A stretch of DNA of 64,000 nt from Mycobacterium malmoense (GTDB lineage Bacteria > Actinomycetota > Actinomycetes > Mycobacteriales > Mycobacteriaceae), in NCBI RefSeq assembly GCF_019645855.1, contig NZ_CP080999.1:2046001-2110000 (forward strand). The letters are read 5' to 3'. The notes under the pieces are model-generated. The model was given only the letters and a program-made list of their open reading frames with translations. It was not told the origin of the DNA and did no database searches. Of this stretch, positions 56,573 through 64,000 are shown piece after piece (the first letter of the stretch is position 1; every line of letters begins with the position of its first letter). The position numbers and the translations under genes are program-made.

Positions 56573-59256
56573 TGCAGATCCCAGATTCCGCAACGCCGGT
56601 GCGCCTCGACTGCGACGTGCTGGTCATCGGCGGCGGCACCGCGGGCACCATGGCGGCCCTGTCCGCCGCCGAGCACGGGGCGCGGGTGCTGCTGCTGGAG
56701 AAGGCGCACGTGCGGCACTCCGGCGCGCTGGCGATGGGCATGGACGGGGTCAACAACGCCGTCATCCCCGGCAAGGCGGAGCCGGAGGACTACGTCGCCG
56801 AGATCACCCGCGCCAACGACGGAATCGTCAACCAGCGCACCGTGTATCAGACCGCCACCCGCGGGTTCGCCATGGTGCAGCGGCTGGAGCGCTACGGGGT
56901 GAAGTTCGAGAAGGACGAGCACGGCGAGTACGCGGTGCGCCGCGTGCACCGCTCGGGCTCCTACGTCCTGCCCATGCCGGAGGGCAAGGACGTCAAGAAG
57001 GCGCTGTACCGGGTGCTGCGGCAACGCTCGATGCGGGAGAAGATCCGCATCGAGAACCGGCTGATGCCGGTGCGGGTGCTGGTCCAGGACGGCCGCGCCG
57101 TCGGCGCCGCCGCGCTGCACACGCGCACCGGCGAATTCGTCGCCGTCGGCGCCAAGGCGGTGATCCTGGCGACCGGGGCGTGCGGGCGCCTCGGCCTGCC
57201 CGCCTCGGGCTACCTGTACGGCACCTACGAGAACCCGACCAACGCCGGCGACGGGTACGCGATGGCCTACCACGCGGGCGCGGAGCTGTCGGGAATCGAG
57301 TGCTTCCAGGTCAATCCGCTGATCAAGGACTACAACGGGCCGGCCTGCGCGTACGTGGCCAACCCGTTCGGCGGCTACCAGGTCAACGCGCACGGCGAGC
57401 GGTTCGTCGACTCCGACTACTGGTCGGGGCAGATGATGGCCGAGGTCAAGAGCGAGATCGACTCCGCCCGCGGGCCGATCTACCTCAAGGTGTCGCACCT
57501 GGCCGACGAGACGCTGACCGCGCTGGAGAACATCCTGCACACCACCGAACGGCCCACCCGCGGCACCTTCCACGCCAACCGCGGGCACGACTACCGCACC
57601 CACGACGTGGAGATGCACATCTCCGAGATCGGCCTGTGCAGCGGCCATTCCGCGTCCGGGGTCTGGGTCGACGAGCACGCCCGCACCACGGTGCCGGGGC
57701 TATACGCCGCCGGGGACCTCGCCTGCGTCCCGCACAACTACATGATCGGGGCGTTCGTCTTCGGCGACCTCGCCGGCACGCACGCCGCGTCCGCTCTCTC
57801 GGAAGTGCCTGCGCCGCAACGACTCCCGTCCGAACAACTTCGCGCCGCGCACGAGCTGATCTACCGGCCGCTGCGGCATCCGGACGGGCCGCCGCAGCCG
57901 CAGGTCGAATACAAGCTGCGGCGGTTCGTCAACGACTATGTGGCGCCGCCGAAGACGGCGGCCAAGCTGTCCCTCGCGGTGCGCACCTTCGACCGGATGC
58001 GCGACGAGATCGCCGAGATGGGCGCCCGCACTCCGCACGAGCTGATGCGCGCCGTCGAGGTGTCGTTCATCCGGGACTGCGCCGAGATGGCCGCCCGGTC
58101 CTCGCTCACCCGCACCGAATCGCGCTGGGGCCTCTACCATGACCGCGCCGACCTGCCGGGCCGCGACGATCGCGAATGGGGCTATCACCTCAACCTGCAC
58201 AAGGGACCCGACGGCCGGATGGCGTTCCTCAAGCGGCCGGTGGCGCCGTATTTCGTGCCGGTCCCCGAACTGGACGGCCTGCCGCCCGTCGACCAGACGG
58301 TGCACCAGGTGGCGCAGCCGCCGCTGATCGGCGGCCAGGCCCCGGCCACCACGCGGTCCCGAGTCGCCTCGGCCGCAACCGCATTCGAGCCGCCCTCGCC
58401 GCGCATCGCCGAGGTCCTGGCCCTCGAGGAGCCGACGATCGCCGGCCTGGAGCCGTATCTGGTCGACCCCGATCCCGGGGTGCGCCGCACCGCGGTGGCC
58501 ACGCTGACCGAGCACATTCCGGACGGGTACGCGCCCGCCCTGTTCGCGGCGCTGGACGACGCCGACGCCGCGGTGCGCCGCACCGGCGCCGAGGGAATCC
58601 GCGAGCTGGTCGAGGTGCTGCCCGACCCCGCCTGCGCGCGGGCATACCTGGGCTCCAACGACACGGTGGTGCGCGCGGCCGCCGTCTACCTGCTGGCCGC
58701 GCGGCGCGCCGGTGACGCCGGCCAATACCGCCGCGCGCTGGCCGATCCCGACCACCGGGTGCGGATCGAGGCGGTGCGGGCGCTCGTTTCCGTCGACGAC
58801 GTGGCCGGGGTCGTCGCGGCCACCGCCGACGAGAACCGGGAGGTCCGCATCGCGGCCGCCGCGGGTTTGGCCACGCTGCGTGGCGGCGGTGACGCCGTGA
58901 GCGCGCTGCTCGCCGATCCCGACCCGCTGGTGCGCGCCGCCGCGCTGGCCGCGCTGGGTGAAATCGGCTGCGGCGAAGTCGATTTCGACGCCGTCGAGCG
59001 CGCGCTGCGGGCGCCGGCGTGGCAGGTGCGCGAGGGCGCGGCCCGCGCGCTGGCGGGTGCGTCGTCCGAACTTGCCATGCCGCTGCTGTCCGGCGCCGTC
59101 GCCGACGCGCATCTCGACGTGCGCAAGGCCGCCGTGCTCAGCCTGACCCGGTGGGCCGGTGAACCCGCCGCCCGCGATGCACTGCGCATCGCGCTCAAGG
59201 ACGGCGACGCCGACGTGCGGGCCTACGCGCGTCGCGCCTTGGAACAGGGCGGGTAG
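56569..59256 (+). CDS. AprA-like FAD flavoprotein fused to HEAT repeats
   Basis: An 895-residue protein. Residues 15-600 are an FAD_binding_2 (fumarate reductase/APS reductase alpha-like) flavoprotein: VLVIGGGTAGTMAALSAAE dinucleotide-binding loop, GMDGVNN, ILATGACGR, GLYAAGDLACVPHNYMIGAFVFGDLAG, and the helical SDH/FRD C-terminal domain. Residues about 620-895 are eight or nine HEAT/PBS-lyase-type repeats (DPDPGVRRTAVATL, DHRVRIEAVRAL, DPLVRAAALAALGEIG). ATG 56569 overlaps the ATPase stop. With the AprB-like ferredoxin it likely forms a cytoplasmic redox enzyme acting on what the transporter imports. Confidence 0.85.
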   Translation: MMQIPDSATPVRLDCDVLVIGGGTAGTMAALSAAEHGARVLLLEKAHVRHSGALAMGMDGVNNAVIPGKAEPEDYVAEITRANDGIVNQRTVYQTATRGFAMVQRLERYGVKFEKDEHGEYAVRRVHRSGSYVLPMPEGKDVKKALYRVLRQRSMREKIRIENRLMPVRVLVQDGRAVGAAALHTRTGEFVAVGAKAVILATGACGRLGLPASGYLYGTYENPTNAGDGYAMAYHAGAELSGIECFQVNPLIKDYNGPACAYVANPFGGYQVNAHGERFVDSDYWSGQMMAEVKSEIDSARGPIYLKVSHLADETLTALENILHTTERPTRGTFHANRGHDYRTHDVEMHISEIGLCSGHSASGVWVDEHARTTVPGLYAAGDLACVPHNYMIGAFVFGDLAGTHAASALSEVPAPQRLPSEQLRAAHELIYRPLRHPDGPPQPQVEYKLRRFVNDYVAPPKTAAKLSLAVRTFDRMRDEIAEMGARTPHELMRAVEVSFIRDCAEMAARSSLTRTESRWGLYHDRADLPGRDDREWGYHLNLHKGPDGRMAFLKRPVAPYFVPVPELDGLPPVDQTVHQVAQPPLIGGQAPATTRSRVASAATAFEPPSPRIAEVLALEEPTIAGLEPYLVDPDPGVRRTAVATLTEHIPDGYAPALFAALDDADAAVRRTGAEGIRELVEVLPDPACARAYLGSNDTVVRAAAVYLLAARRAGDAGQYRRALADPDHRVRIEAVRALVSVDDVAGVVAATADENREVRIAAAAGLATLRGGGDAVSALLADPDPLVRAAALAALGEIGCGEVDFDAVERALRAPAWQVREGAARALAGASSELAMPLLSGAVADAHLDVRKAAVLSLTRWAGEPAARDALRIALKDGDADVRAYARRALEQGG

Positions 59257-59690
59257 TTGGGCAGGTCGACGGCGTCGGCGGTGGTAAACCATTTGCGTTC
59301 GGCGAGGCCGCGAAACGGCCAGCGCTGCATGTACTTCATCACCAAGATCATGAGGCGAACGTCGAAAGCGGACTTCGGCACGTAGCCGTCGATGCCGTTC
59401 GGCAGGTTCTGGCACCTATCCACGTAGGGCCGCATCACCGTGTGATAGCGGTCCAATTCGCCCGCCAACACGTACGCCCCCACCAGCGCCAGGCTGGTGC
59501 CCATGCCGCTCAGCGGCGACGCGCAGTATCCGGCGTCGCCGATCAGCGTGACCCGCCCTGACGACCAGGTGTCCAGGTGAACCTGGGCGAACGCGTCGAA
59601 GTAGAAGTCGTCGGCCTCGCGTGCCGCGGCGACCAGGCGCGGATTTCGGGATTTTCCCGCCCGGGACGCACGCTTGACCGGCGAGGTCAC
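59223..59690 (-). pseudogene. C-terminal remnant of a FAD-dependent monooxygenase
   Basis: A 155-residue frame equal to the last third of a roughly 400-residue class A flavin monooxygenase: DDFYFDAFAQVHLDTWSSGRVTLIGDAGYCASPLSGMGTSLALVGAYVLAGEL carries the FAD GD motif, but the N-terminal nucleotide-binding domain is missing and no matching piece is seen upstream, where the GNAT gene begins at once. It overlaps the convergent flavoprotein gene by 34 bases. A decayed gene, probably truncated by a deletion. Confidence 0.8.
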
Positions 59691-60226
59691 CGTAAAGCCT
59701 TGGCGTACAGCAAGCTATCGCGCGGCTCGGGTCCCATCGTGGGGTAGACGGCGTGGCGGGCCAGCCGGCCCTCCAGGTAGAAACCGGCGCGCTCCAGCAG
59801 TCGCGCCGACCGCTCGTTGTCGACACTGCAGGTGGCCCACGCGCGGTACACGTCGCGATCGGCCTGCAGGGCGGCCAGCAGCATGTCGAGCACCTCCGAC
59901 ATGAAACCCTTTCCCCACCAACGCCTTCCGAGGCAGTAGCCGATCTCGACCGAGTGGGCCACCGGGCGCCGGCAGCTGGTCAGCCCGATGACCTCGCCGC
60001 TGTGCCGCAGCTCGATGACCCACGTCCGCTCGTCGTCGCTGACGTTGAGCTTCTCGGTGATCACCCGCCGGGTTACCGCCACGTCGCGATGCGGCGCCCA
60101 CAGCAGATACCTGGTGACCTCCGGATCGCGCGCGACCCGTTGGAAGAGCGCGCCCGCGTCGTCGAGCACGGGCGGGCGCAGCACCAGCCGCGGCCCGGTG
60201 ATGCGGTCGGGGAGGTAGGTGACCAT
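59687..60226 (-). CDS. GNAT-family N-acetyltransferase (RimJ/RimL type)
   Basis: A 179-residue acetyltransferase: N-terminal RLVLRPPVLDDAGALFQRVARDPEVTRYLLW, the EIGYCLGRRWWGKGFMSEVLDMLLAALQ block with the acetyl-CoA loop (RWWGKGF), and VDNERSARLLERAGF. Starts at ATG 60226, two bases after the beta-lactamase-like gene stop; last four bases overlap the monooxygenase remnant. Substrate not predictable. Confidence 0.88.
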   Translation of the reverse strand: MVTYLPDRITGPRLVLRPPVLDDAGALFQRVARDPEVTRYLLWAPHRDVAVTRRVITEKLNVSDDERTWVIELRHSGEVIGLTSCRRPVAHSVEIGYCLGRRWWGKGFMSEVLDMLLAALQADRDVYRAWATCSVDNERSARLLERAGFYLEGRLARHAVYPTMGPEPRDSLLYAKALR

Positions 60227-60228
60227 CT

Positions 60229-61434
60229 TCAAAGGTCGAGCGCGCGATAGGTGCGGCGGACGAATTTCGGTTGCGCGGTGCGCAGTTTCGCCAGCGACGT
60301 GTTGCCCGCGACGGCCGTGGCCGCGTCGACGGTCAGGTCGGGCAGGTTCTGGATCAGGTACAGCAGGATCAGGTCGGCGCTCGGGTCGGCCTGCCACCAC
60401 GTCCCGTAGGCGCCGGGCCAGCTGAACGTGCCCAGCCCGCCCGGCCCAAACAGCGGGGTGGACTTCGCCGGGTCGGTCACCACCGACAGGTTCAGCCCGA
60501 ACCCGCGGCCGACCCAGTACGGCGCCCCGAGGAAGTTGTGCCGCTTCTGGTCGTCGGTGAGCCGGTCGGTGCGCATCAGGCGGGCCGAGTCGGGGGACAG
60601 CACCCGCACCCCGTCGACCGTCCCGTCGCCGAGCAACATCCGCACGAACCGCAGGTAGTCGTCGGCGGTCGACCACAGGCCGCCTCCCGCGTTGCAGAAG
60701 GACGGCGGGGTGATGTGCGGCGGCCCCATCACGTCGTGCCGCAGCCGGTGACTGTCGTTGAGCGAATACATGGTCGCGGCGCGTCGGCGCGCCTCGGGGG
60801 AGACGAAGAACCCGGTGTCGGGCATGCCCGCCGGACCCAGGACCCGCTCGTCGAGAACCTGGTGGAAGGGCTTGCCCTCGACGCGGGAAGCGATGACGCC
60901 CAACAGGTCTATGGAATGGCTGTAGGTGACGCGGTCGCCGGGCTGGTGCACCAGCGGCAGCTTGGCCAGCTCGCTCAGCCAGGCGTCGGGGCCCTGGTTG
61001 AACGGCAGCCGCAGGTAGGCCTTCGAGATCGGCCCGGACACCGAAAATCCGTAGGCCAGGCCGCTGGTGTGGGTGAGCAGATCTTCGATCAGGATGGCGC
61101 GCCGCGCCGGATGCGTGCGGTCCAGCGGACCGTGCGGGTCGTCGAGCACCCGCACCCCGGCCAACTCCGGCGCCCAGCGCACGACCGGGTCTTTCAGCGT
61201 CAGCTTGCCGTCGTCGACCAGGCTCATCACCGCCGCGACGGTGACCGGCTTGGTCATCGAGGCGATCCGAAACAGCGTGTCCCGTCGCATCGGCAGGCCC
61301 GCGTCGATGTCCCGGCAGCCGATCTCGTTGACCTGCAGCAGTTTTCCGCGCCGCCAGACCACCGTCACCGCACCGGCGAGCAGGCCGGCGTCGCACACTT
61401 CGCGGATGGAGGCCTGGTTGACGTCCAGATTCAC
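60229..61434 (-). CDS. Serine beta-lactamase-fold hydrolase (class C / esterase type)
   Basis: A 401-residue protein of the beta-lactamase/EstB group. The nucleophile motif is SMTK at residues 59-62, with a YSHS element as the Tyr motif and a GPGGLGTFSWPGAYGTWW C-terminal block. No signal peptide, which argues for a cytoplasmic esterase or peptidase rather than an antibiotic lactamase. GTG 61434 is used: it lies five bases after the upstream methyltransferase stop; a start 28 codons earlier would overlap that gene. Confidence 0.85.
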   Translation of the reverse strand: MNLDVNQASIREVCDAGLLAGAVTVVWRRGKLLQVNEIGCRDIDAGLPMRRDTLFRIASMTKPVTVAAVMSLVDDGKLTLKDPVVRWAPELAGVRVLDDPHGPLDRTHPARRAILIEDLLTHTSGLAYGFSVSGPISKAYLRLPFNQGPDAWLSELAKLPLVHQPGDRVTYSHSIDLLGVIASRVEGKPFHQVLDERVLGPAGMPDTGFFVSPEARRRAATMYSLNDSHRLRHDVMGPPHITPPSFCNAGGGLWSTADDYLRFVRMLLGDGTVDGVRVLSPDSARLMRTDRLTDDQKRHNFLGAPYWVGRGFGLNLSVVTDPAKSTPLFGPGGLGTFSWPGAYGTWWQADPSADLILLYLIQNLPDLTVDAATAVAGNTSLAKLRTAQPKFVRRTYRALDL

Positions 61435-61439
61435 CCGGT

Positions 61440-62096
61440 TCAGGGTAGTGCGCGCCGTCGCGCGCGGACGTACCAGAACGCCATCTCGATTTCGTGCCCG
61501 TCCACGTCGCGGCGCCACGTGGCGGGCTCCAGCGACTCGACGTCCCAGCCCGCACCGCCGAGGACGTCACGCAGCGTCTGCTCGGACACCGCCGGCCGCG
61601 GCCACTCCTCATCGGGCGGGGTGGCGTCGGAGAAACAGCTGATGAGCAGGGTGGCGCCCGGCCTGGTCGCCCGGTGTGCCGCGGCGGCGTAGCTGCGCTT
61701 GCCGTCGTCGTCCAGGCAGTGGAACATGCCGCTGTCGACGACGGTGTCGAACGCTTCGGTGTAGCCCTCGAGTTTGGTGGAGTCGGTCACCGCGAACCTC
61801 ACGTCGACGCCGGCGTCCTTGGCCCGCCGCTCGGCGGTGATCAGCGCGGTCGGGGAGATGTCCAGCCCCGTCACGCGGTATCCGTTCTTGGCCAGGTAGA
61901 CGGCGTTGTCGCCGAGCCCGCAGCCGATGTCGAGAACGTTACCGTGGATCCAGCCGCCCTCGTGCCACGCGATGACGTTCTCCTTGGGTGCCTTGGTATC
62001 CCACGGCGGCGTGGTCACCGCCGGGAAGCCTTCCGCCGGGCTTTCACCGCGGTAAAGGGCGTCGAAGTCGAGGCGTGGAAAGTGGGGGCCCGTCAT
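61440..62096 (-). CDS. SAM-dependent methyltransferase, class I
   Basis: A 218-residue methyltransferase: motif I NVLDIGCGLGDNAVYLAK near residues 55-72, acidic GLDISPTALITAE, FDTVVDSGMFHCLD, and a C-terminal EIEMAFWYVRARR strand. The N-terminus (FDALYRGESPAEG...PPWDTKAPKENV) is of the thiopurine-methyltransferase-like type. First gene of a minus-strand run with the beta-lactamase-like and GNAT genes. Confidence 0.9.
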   Translation of the reverse strand: MTGPHFPRLDFDALYRGESPAEGFPAVTTPPWDTKAPKENVIAWHEGGWIHGNVLDIGCGLGDNAVYLAKNGYRVTGLDISPTALITAERRAKDAGVDVRFAVTDSTKLEGYTEAFDTVVDSGMFHCLDDDGKRSYAAAAHRATRPGATLLISCFSDATPPDEEWPRPAVSEQTLRDVLGGAGWDVESLEPATWRRDVDGHEIEMAFWYVRARRRALP

Positions 62097-62106
62097 TTCC
62101 GCCAGC

Positions 62107-63358
62107 TTACGCGGCGTGCGGTTCGGCGATCGTGACGCCGGGCGCCGCGGGCATCGGTGGTGCGGTGGACTGGTAATGCGCCCCGGTCGGTGTGATGAAT
62201 TCCGCTGTGTGCGAACCATTTTTGTCCACCTCGGTGGTGACACGCCAGCCGGGCGCCTCCTTGGCATAGTTACAGCGCTCACACAACCCGAGCCCGTTCG
62301 CCGCCGTGGTCGCACCGCCGCGGCGACGCGGCTGGGCGTGGTCGCGGTGGCGGATCGGGGCATCGCAGTATGGGGTGCGACAGCGCTGATCCCGCAACCC
62401 GATGAAGGCGGCCAGCCCCTTCGGGAAGCGGCGCGCCCTCGACTCCATGGCCACCAACGCCCCCCGAGTTCGGGCACCCGTAGAGCCGGCGCAACGTGGC
62501 CCGCGATTGGGAATCGGCGACCGCGCCGCCCACCAGGTGGCGCGCCACCGCCGCCGGGATCGGGCCGTAGCCGTCGACCGTCGCCGCGGTGTCGTCGCCG
62601 CCCAGCAGCGTCTCGTCGGAAATGACCAGGTTGACCGCCACCGGTTGGGCCACCGCGGCGTCGCGTCCCGTGACCCGTTCAACGAGGGTGTCTGCCATGA
62701 CCTGGCCGCGCGTGCGGCCGTCGAACGTAATGTCGGCGGCCCGCTTGAGCGCCGCATACACCGACACACCTTGGGCCACCGGCAGCAGCGCCGTCACCCA
62801 GGTCATGGTGTCGGGGGCCGGCCGAATCGTCACCGTGCGCTCGGATTCGGCCTTGGCGGCCCGATCCACCACCGCTCGCGCATTGAGCCGGTAGGCGATC
62901 GCCTTGGCCGCCGCGGCGATCCGGGCGTCACCCATCCCGTCCAACGTCGACCCGTCGGCGCACAGCTCGGCGTCCAACGCGCGGCGATCCTCGACGTCCA
63001 GGCATGCGCTTTCGCGCACGATCAGCGTGGCCCGCCACTCGGACAACCGCCCGGCGTCCAGCGCCGCCAGCGTGTGCGGCATCTCGTAGACCAACGCCTT
63101 GGCGAACCCGAGATGGCGCCCACCCCGGGCGGGAGAATCCCGTCGCGCCAGCGCGACCTCACTGGCCACCCCGCGGCCACGCTGGGCCGCCGGCACCCCG
63201 GCGTCGGCCTCGTTGGAGCGGCGCAGCGCATCCAGCGCCGCGGCCGCCCGCGCCTGACCCGCGGAGGCCGCCGACTTCGCGCGCTCCAGCTCGGCGATCC
63301 GCGCGATCAGCGCCGATTCGTCGGCCGCCGGGGCGACCCTAGCCAAGTAGTCGAACAT
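62107..63358 (-). pseudogene. DUF222 / HNH (13E12-type) gene, frameshifted
   Basis: ATG 63358 opens a DUF222 frame (MFDYLARVAPAADESAL) that runs normally to LRRLYGCPNSGG, where the reading frame shifts; the HNH domain (GALVAMESRARRFPKGLAAF, then CRTPYCDAPIRHRDHAQPRRRGG, CERCNYAKEAPGW) continues in another frame to the stop at 62107. The shift is at a run of six C (62460-62465; six G in the gene), one base more than needed. Each half is otherwise well preserved. A perfect SOS box covers the start. It could be a real pseudogene, a phase-variable gene or a sequencing error. Confidence 0.82.
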
Positions 63359-63371
63359 GTGTTCGAGTGTA
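63351..63371 (-). promoter_or_regulatory. SOS (LexA) box with overlapping -10 element and start codon
   Basis: Perfect TCGAAC-N4-GTTCGA at 63351-63366. On the minus strand TACACT (63371-63366) is a -10-like hexamer ending on the first base of the box, with the ATG seven bases on, inside the spacer. This is base for base the same geometry as at 1270-1290. Confidence 0.87.
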
Positions 63372-63450
63372 GCACGAGGCCGCCGACACGTCGATCCAAC
63401 CGCATCGTCGCCGGACGGGGCCAAGTGCTACGCTGCCGGGCAGTCGACAT

Positions 63451-63486
63451 CCTTTAACGATCCGTCCGGCGAGGCGGAGAAGGAGG
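63451..63486 (+). promoter_or_regulatory. PyrR-binding RNA element overlapping the pyrR ribosome-binding site
   Basis: TCCG (63461-63464) and CGGA (63475-63478) close a loop reading TCCGGCGAGG, which fits the UCCxGxGAGG PyrR-binding consensus. An outer pairing CCTT (63451-63454) with AAGG (63480-63483) takes in part of the AGGAGG ribosome-binding site (63481-63486). PyrR with UMP or UTP binding here would block translation, as shown for mycobacterial pyr operons. Confidence 0.75.
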
Positions 63487-63498
63487 TCAGGATCTCGC

Positions 63499-64000
63499 AT
63501 GGCTGCCGCCACCGGCAGGGAATTGATGTCCGCGGCCGACGTGAGCCGCACCATTTCCCGCATCGCGCACCAGATCATCGAAAAGACCGCGCTGGATGGC
63601 CCCGACGCGCCACGGGTGGTGCTGCTGGGCATCCCGACCCGCGGCGTGACCCTGGCCAACCGCCTGGCCGCCAACATCGGCGAATACAGCGGTGTGGAGG
63701 TCGGCCACGGGGCCCTCGACATCACGCTGTACCGCGACGACCTGATGACCAAGCCGCCGCGGCCGCTGGAGGTCACCTCGATCCCGGCCGGCGGCATCGA
63801 CGACGCGCTGGTGATCCTCGTCGACGACGTGCTGTACTCCGGCCGCTCGGTGCGCTCGGCCCTGGACGCGCTGCGCGACGTGGGCCGGCCGAGCTCGGTG
63901 CAGCTGGCGGTGCTGGTCGACCGCGGCCACCGGGAACTGCCGTTGCGCGCCGACTACGTCGGCAAGAACGTGCCGACCTCGCGCACCGAGAGCGTGCACG
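63499..64000 (+). CDS. pyrR: Bifunctional pyr operon regulator / uracil phosphoribosyltransferase, 3' end outside the window
   Basis: The first 167 codons of a protein usually near 190 residues. PRTase fold with VLLGIPTRGVTLANRLA, DITLYRDDL, the PRPP loop VILVDDVLYSGRSVRSAL and LVDRGHRELPLRADYVGKNVPTS, all typical of PyrR. ATG 63499 has AGGAGG 12 bases upstream, within the PyrR-binding element. It would head the pyrimidine biosynthesis operon continuing to the right. Confidence 0.95.
   Translation, partial: MAAATGRELMSAADVSRTISRIAHQIIEKTALDGPDAPRVVLLGIPTRGVTLANRLAANIGEYSGVEVGHGALDITLYRDDLMTKPPRPLEVTSIPAGGIDDALVILVDDVLYSGRSVRSALDALRDVGRPSSVQLAVLVDRGHRELPLRADYVGKNVPTSRTESVH

Noticed and set aside
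59687..61612. Apparent fusion of the acetyltransferase with a 460-codon upstream region
   Set aside because: The upstream part is another frame of the beta-lactamase-like gene; the conserved GNAT start is at 60226.
1..64000. tRNA, rRNA or IS-element transposase genes
   Set aside because: No cloverleaf, rRNA core or transposase motif was recognised on reading both strands; the only mobile element seen is the group II intron. A dedicated scan would be needed to exclude a tRNA completely.

Overview
The window reads as chromosome of a slow-growing mycobacterium close to the Mycobacterium avium complex. It is GC-rich, uses GTG and TTG starts freely, and most genes match, in order, the M. tuberculosis run Rv2580c (hisS) to Rv2531c (adi), after which the order jumps to pyrR (Rv1379). 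These assignments come from recognising protein families and remembered gene order; no database search was run. Relative to M. tuberculosis the window seems to lack the genes between Rv2566 and Rv2560, between Rv2551c and aroC, and Rv2532c.

Layout. 1-5.5 kb: end of hisS, a DUF222/HNH (13E12-type) gene and a radical-SAM gene, each with a perfect SOS box, then a Tat-exported phosphatase. 5.5-8.6 kb: secreted MmpS-like protein, and an accessory block of an XRE-cupin regulator with a glutamylcyclotransferase-fold protein, divergent from a class II aldolase and a DapA-family lyase. 8.6-14.8 kb: metallopeptidase, SRPBCC protein, ketopantoate reductase-like gene, aspS, deazaflavin reductase, FUSC membrane protein, YjbR protein. 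14.9-27.8 kb: the circularly permuted ATP-grasp/alpha-E/transglutaminase/metallopeptidase system, split by a 4.9 kb island (porin-like protein behind a G10 tract, group II intron after a terminator, two toxin-antitoxin pairs). 27.9-46.7 kb: housekeeping: rarA, alaS, ruvX, mltG, the aro genes, pepQ, efp, nusB and a large PLP decarboxylase.

46.8-50.2 kb: a stand-alone type I-C CRISPR effector operon, cas5c-cas8c-cas7c, with a well-placed internal start for Cas11c inside cas8c and one solitary I-C-like repeat about 50 bases after cas7c. There is no cas3, cas4, cas1, cas2 or array in the window. This is the most unusual locus here.

50.2-64 kb: TetR regulator divergent from a flavin monooxygenase with two TGAATT-type palindromes between them; a tight six-gene operon (GntR regulator, AprB-like ferredoxin, lipoprotein substrate-binding protein with a NosL-like tail, ABC permease, ABC ATPase, AprA-like flavoprotein carrying HEAT repeats) whose substrate cannot be named from sequence; a decayed monooxygenase fragment, GNAT, beta-lactamase-fold and methyltransferase genes; a second 13E12-type gene broken at a run of six C; and the start of pyrR with a recognisable PyrR-binding RNA element. 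No tRNA or rRNA gene was recognised.
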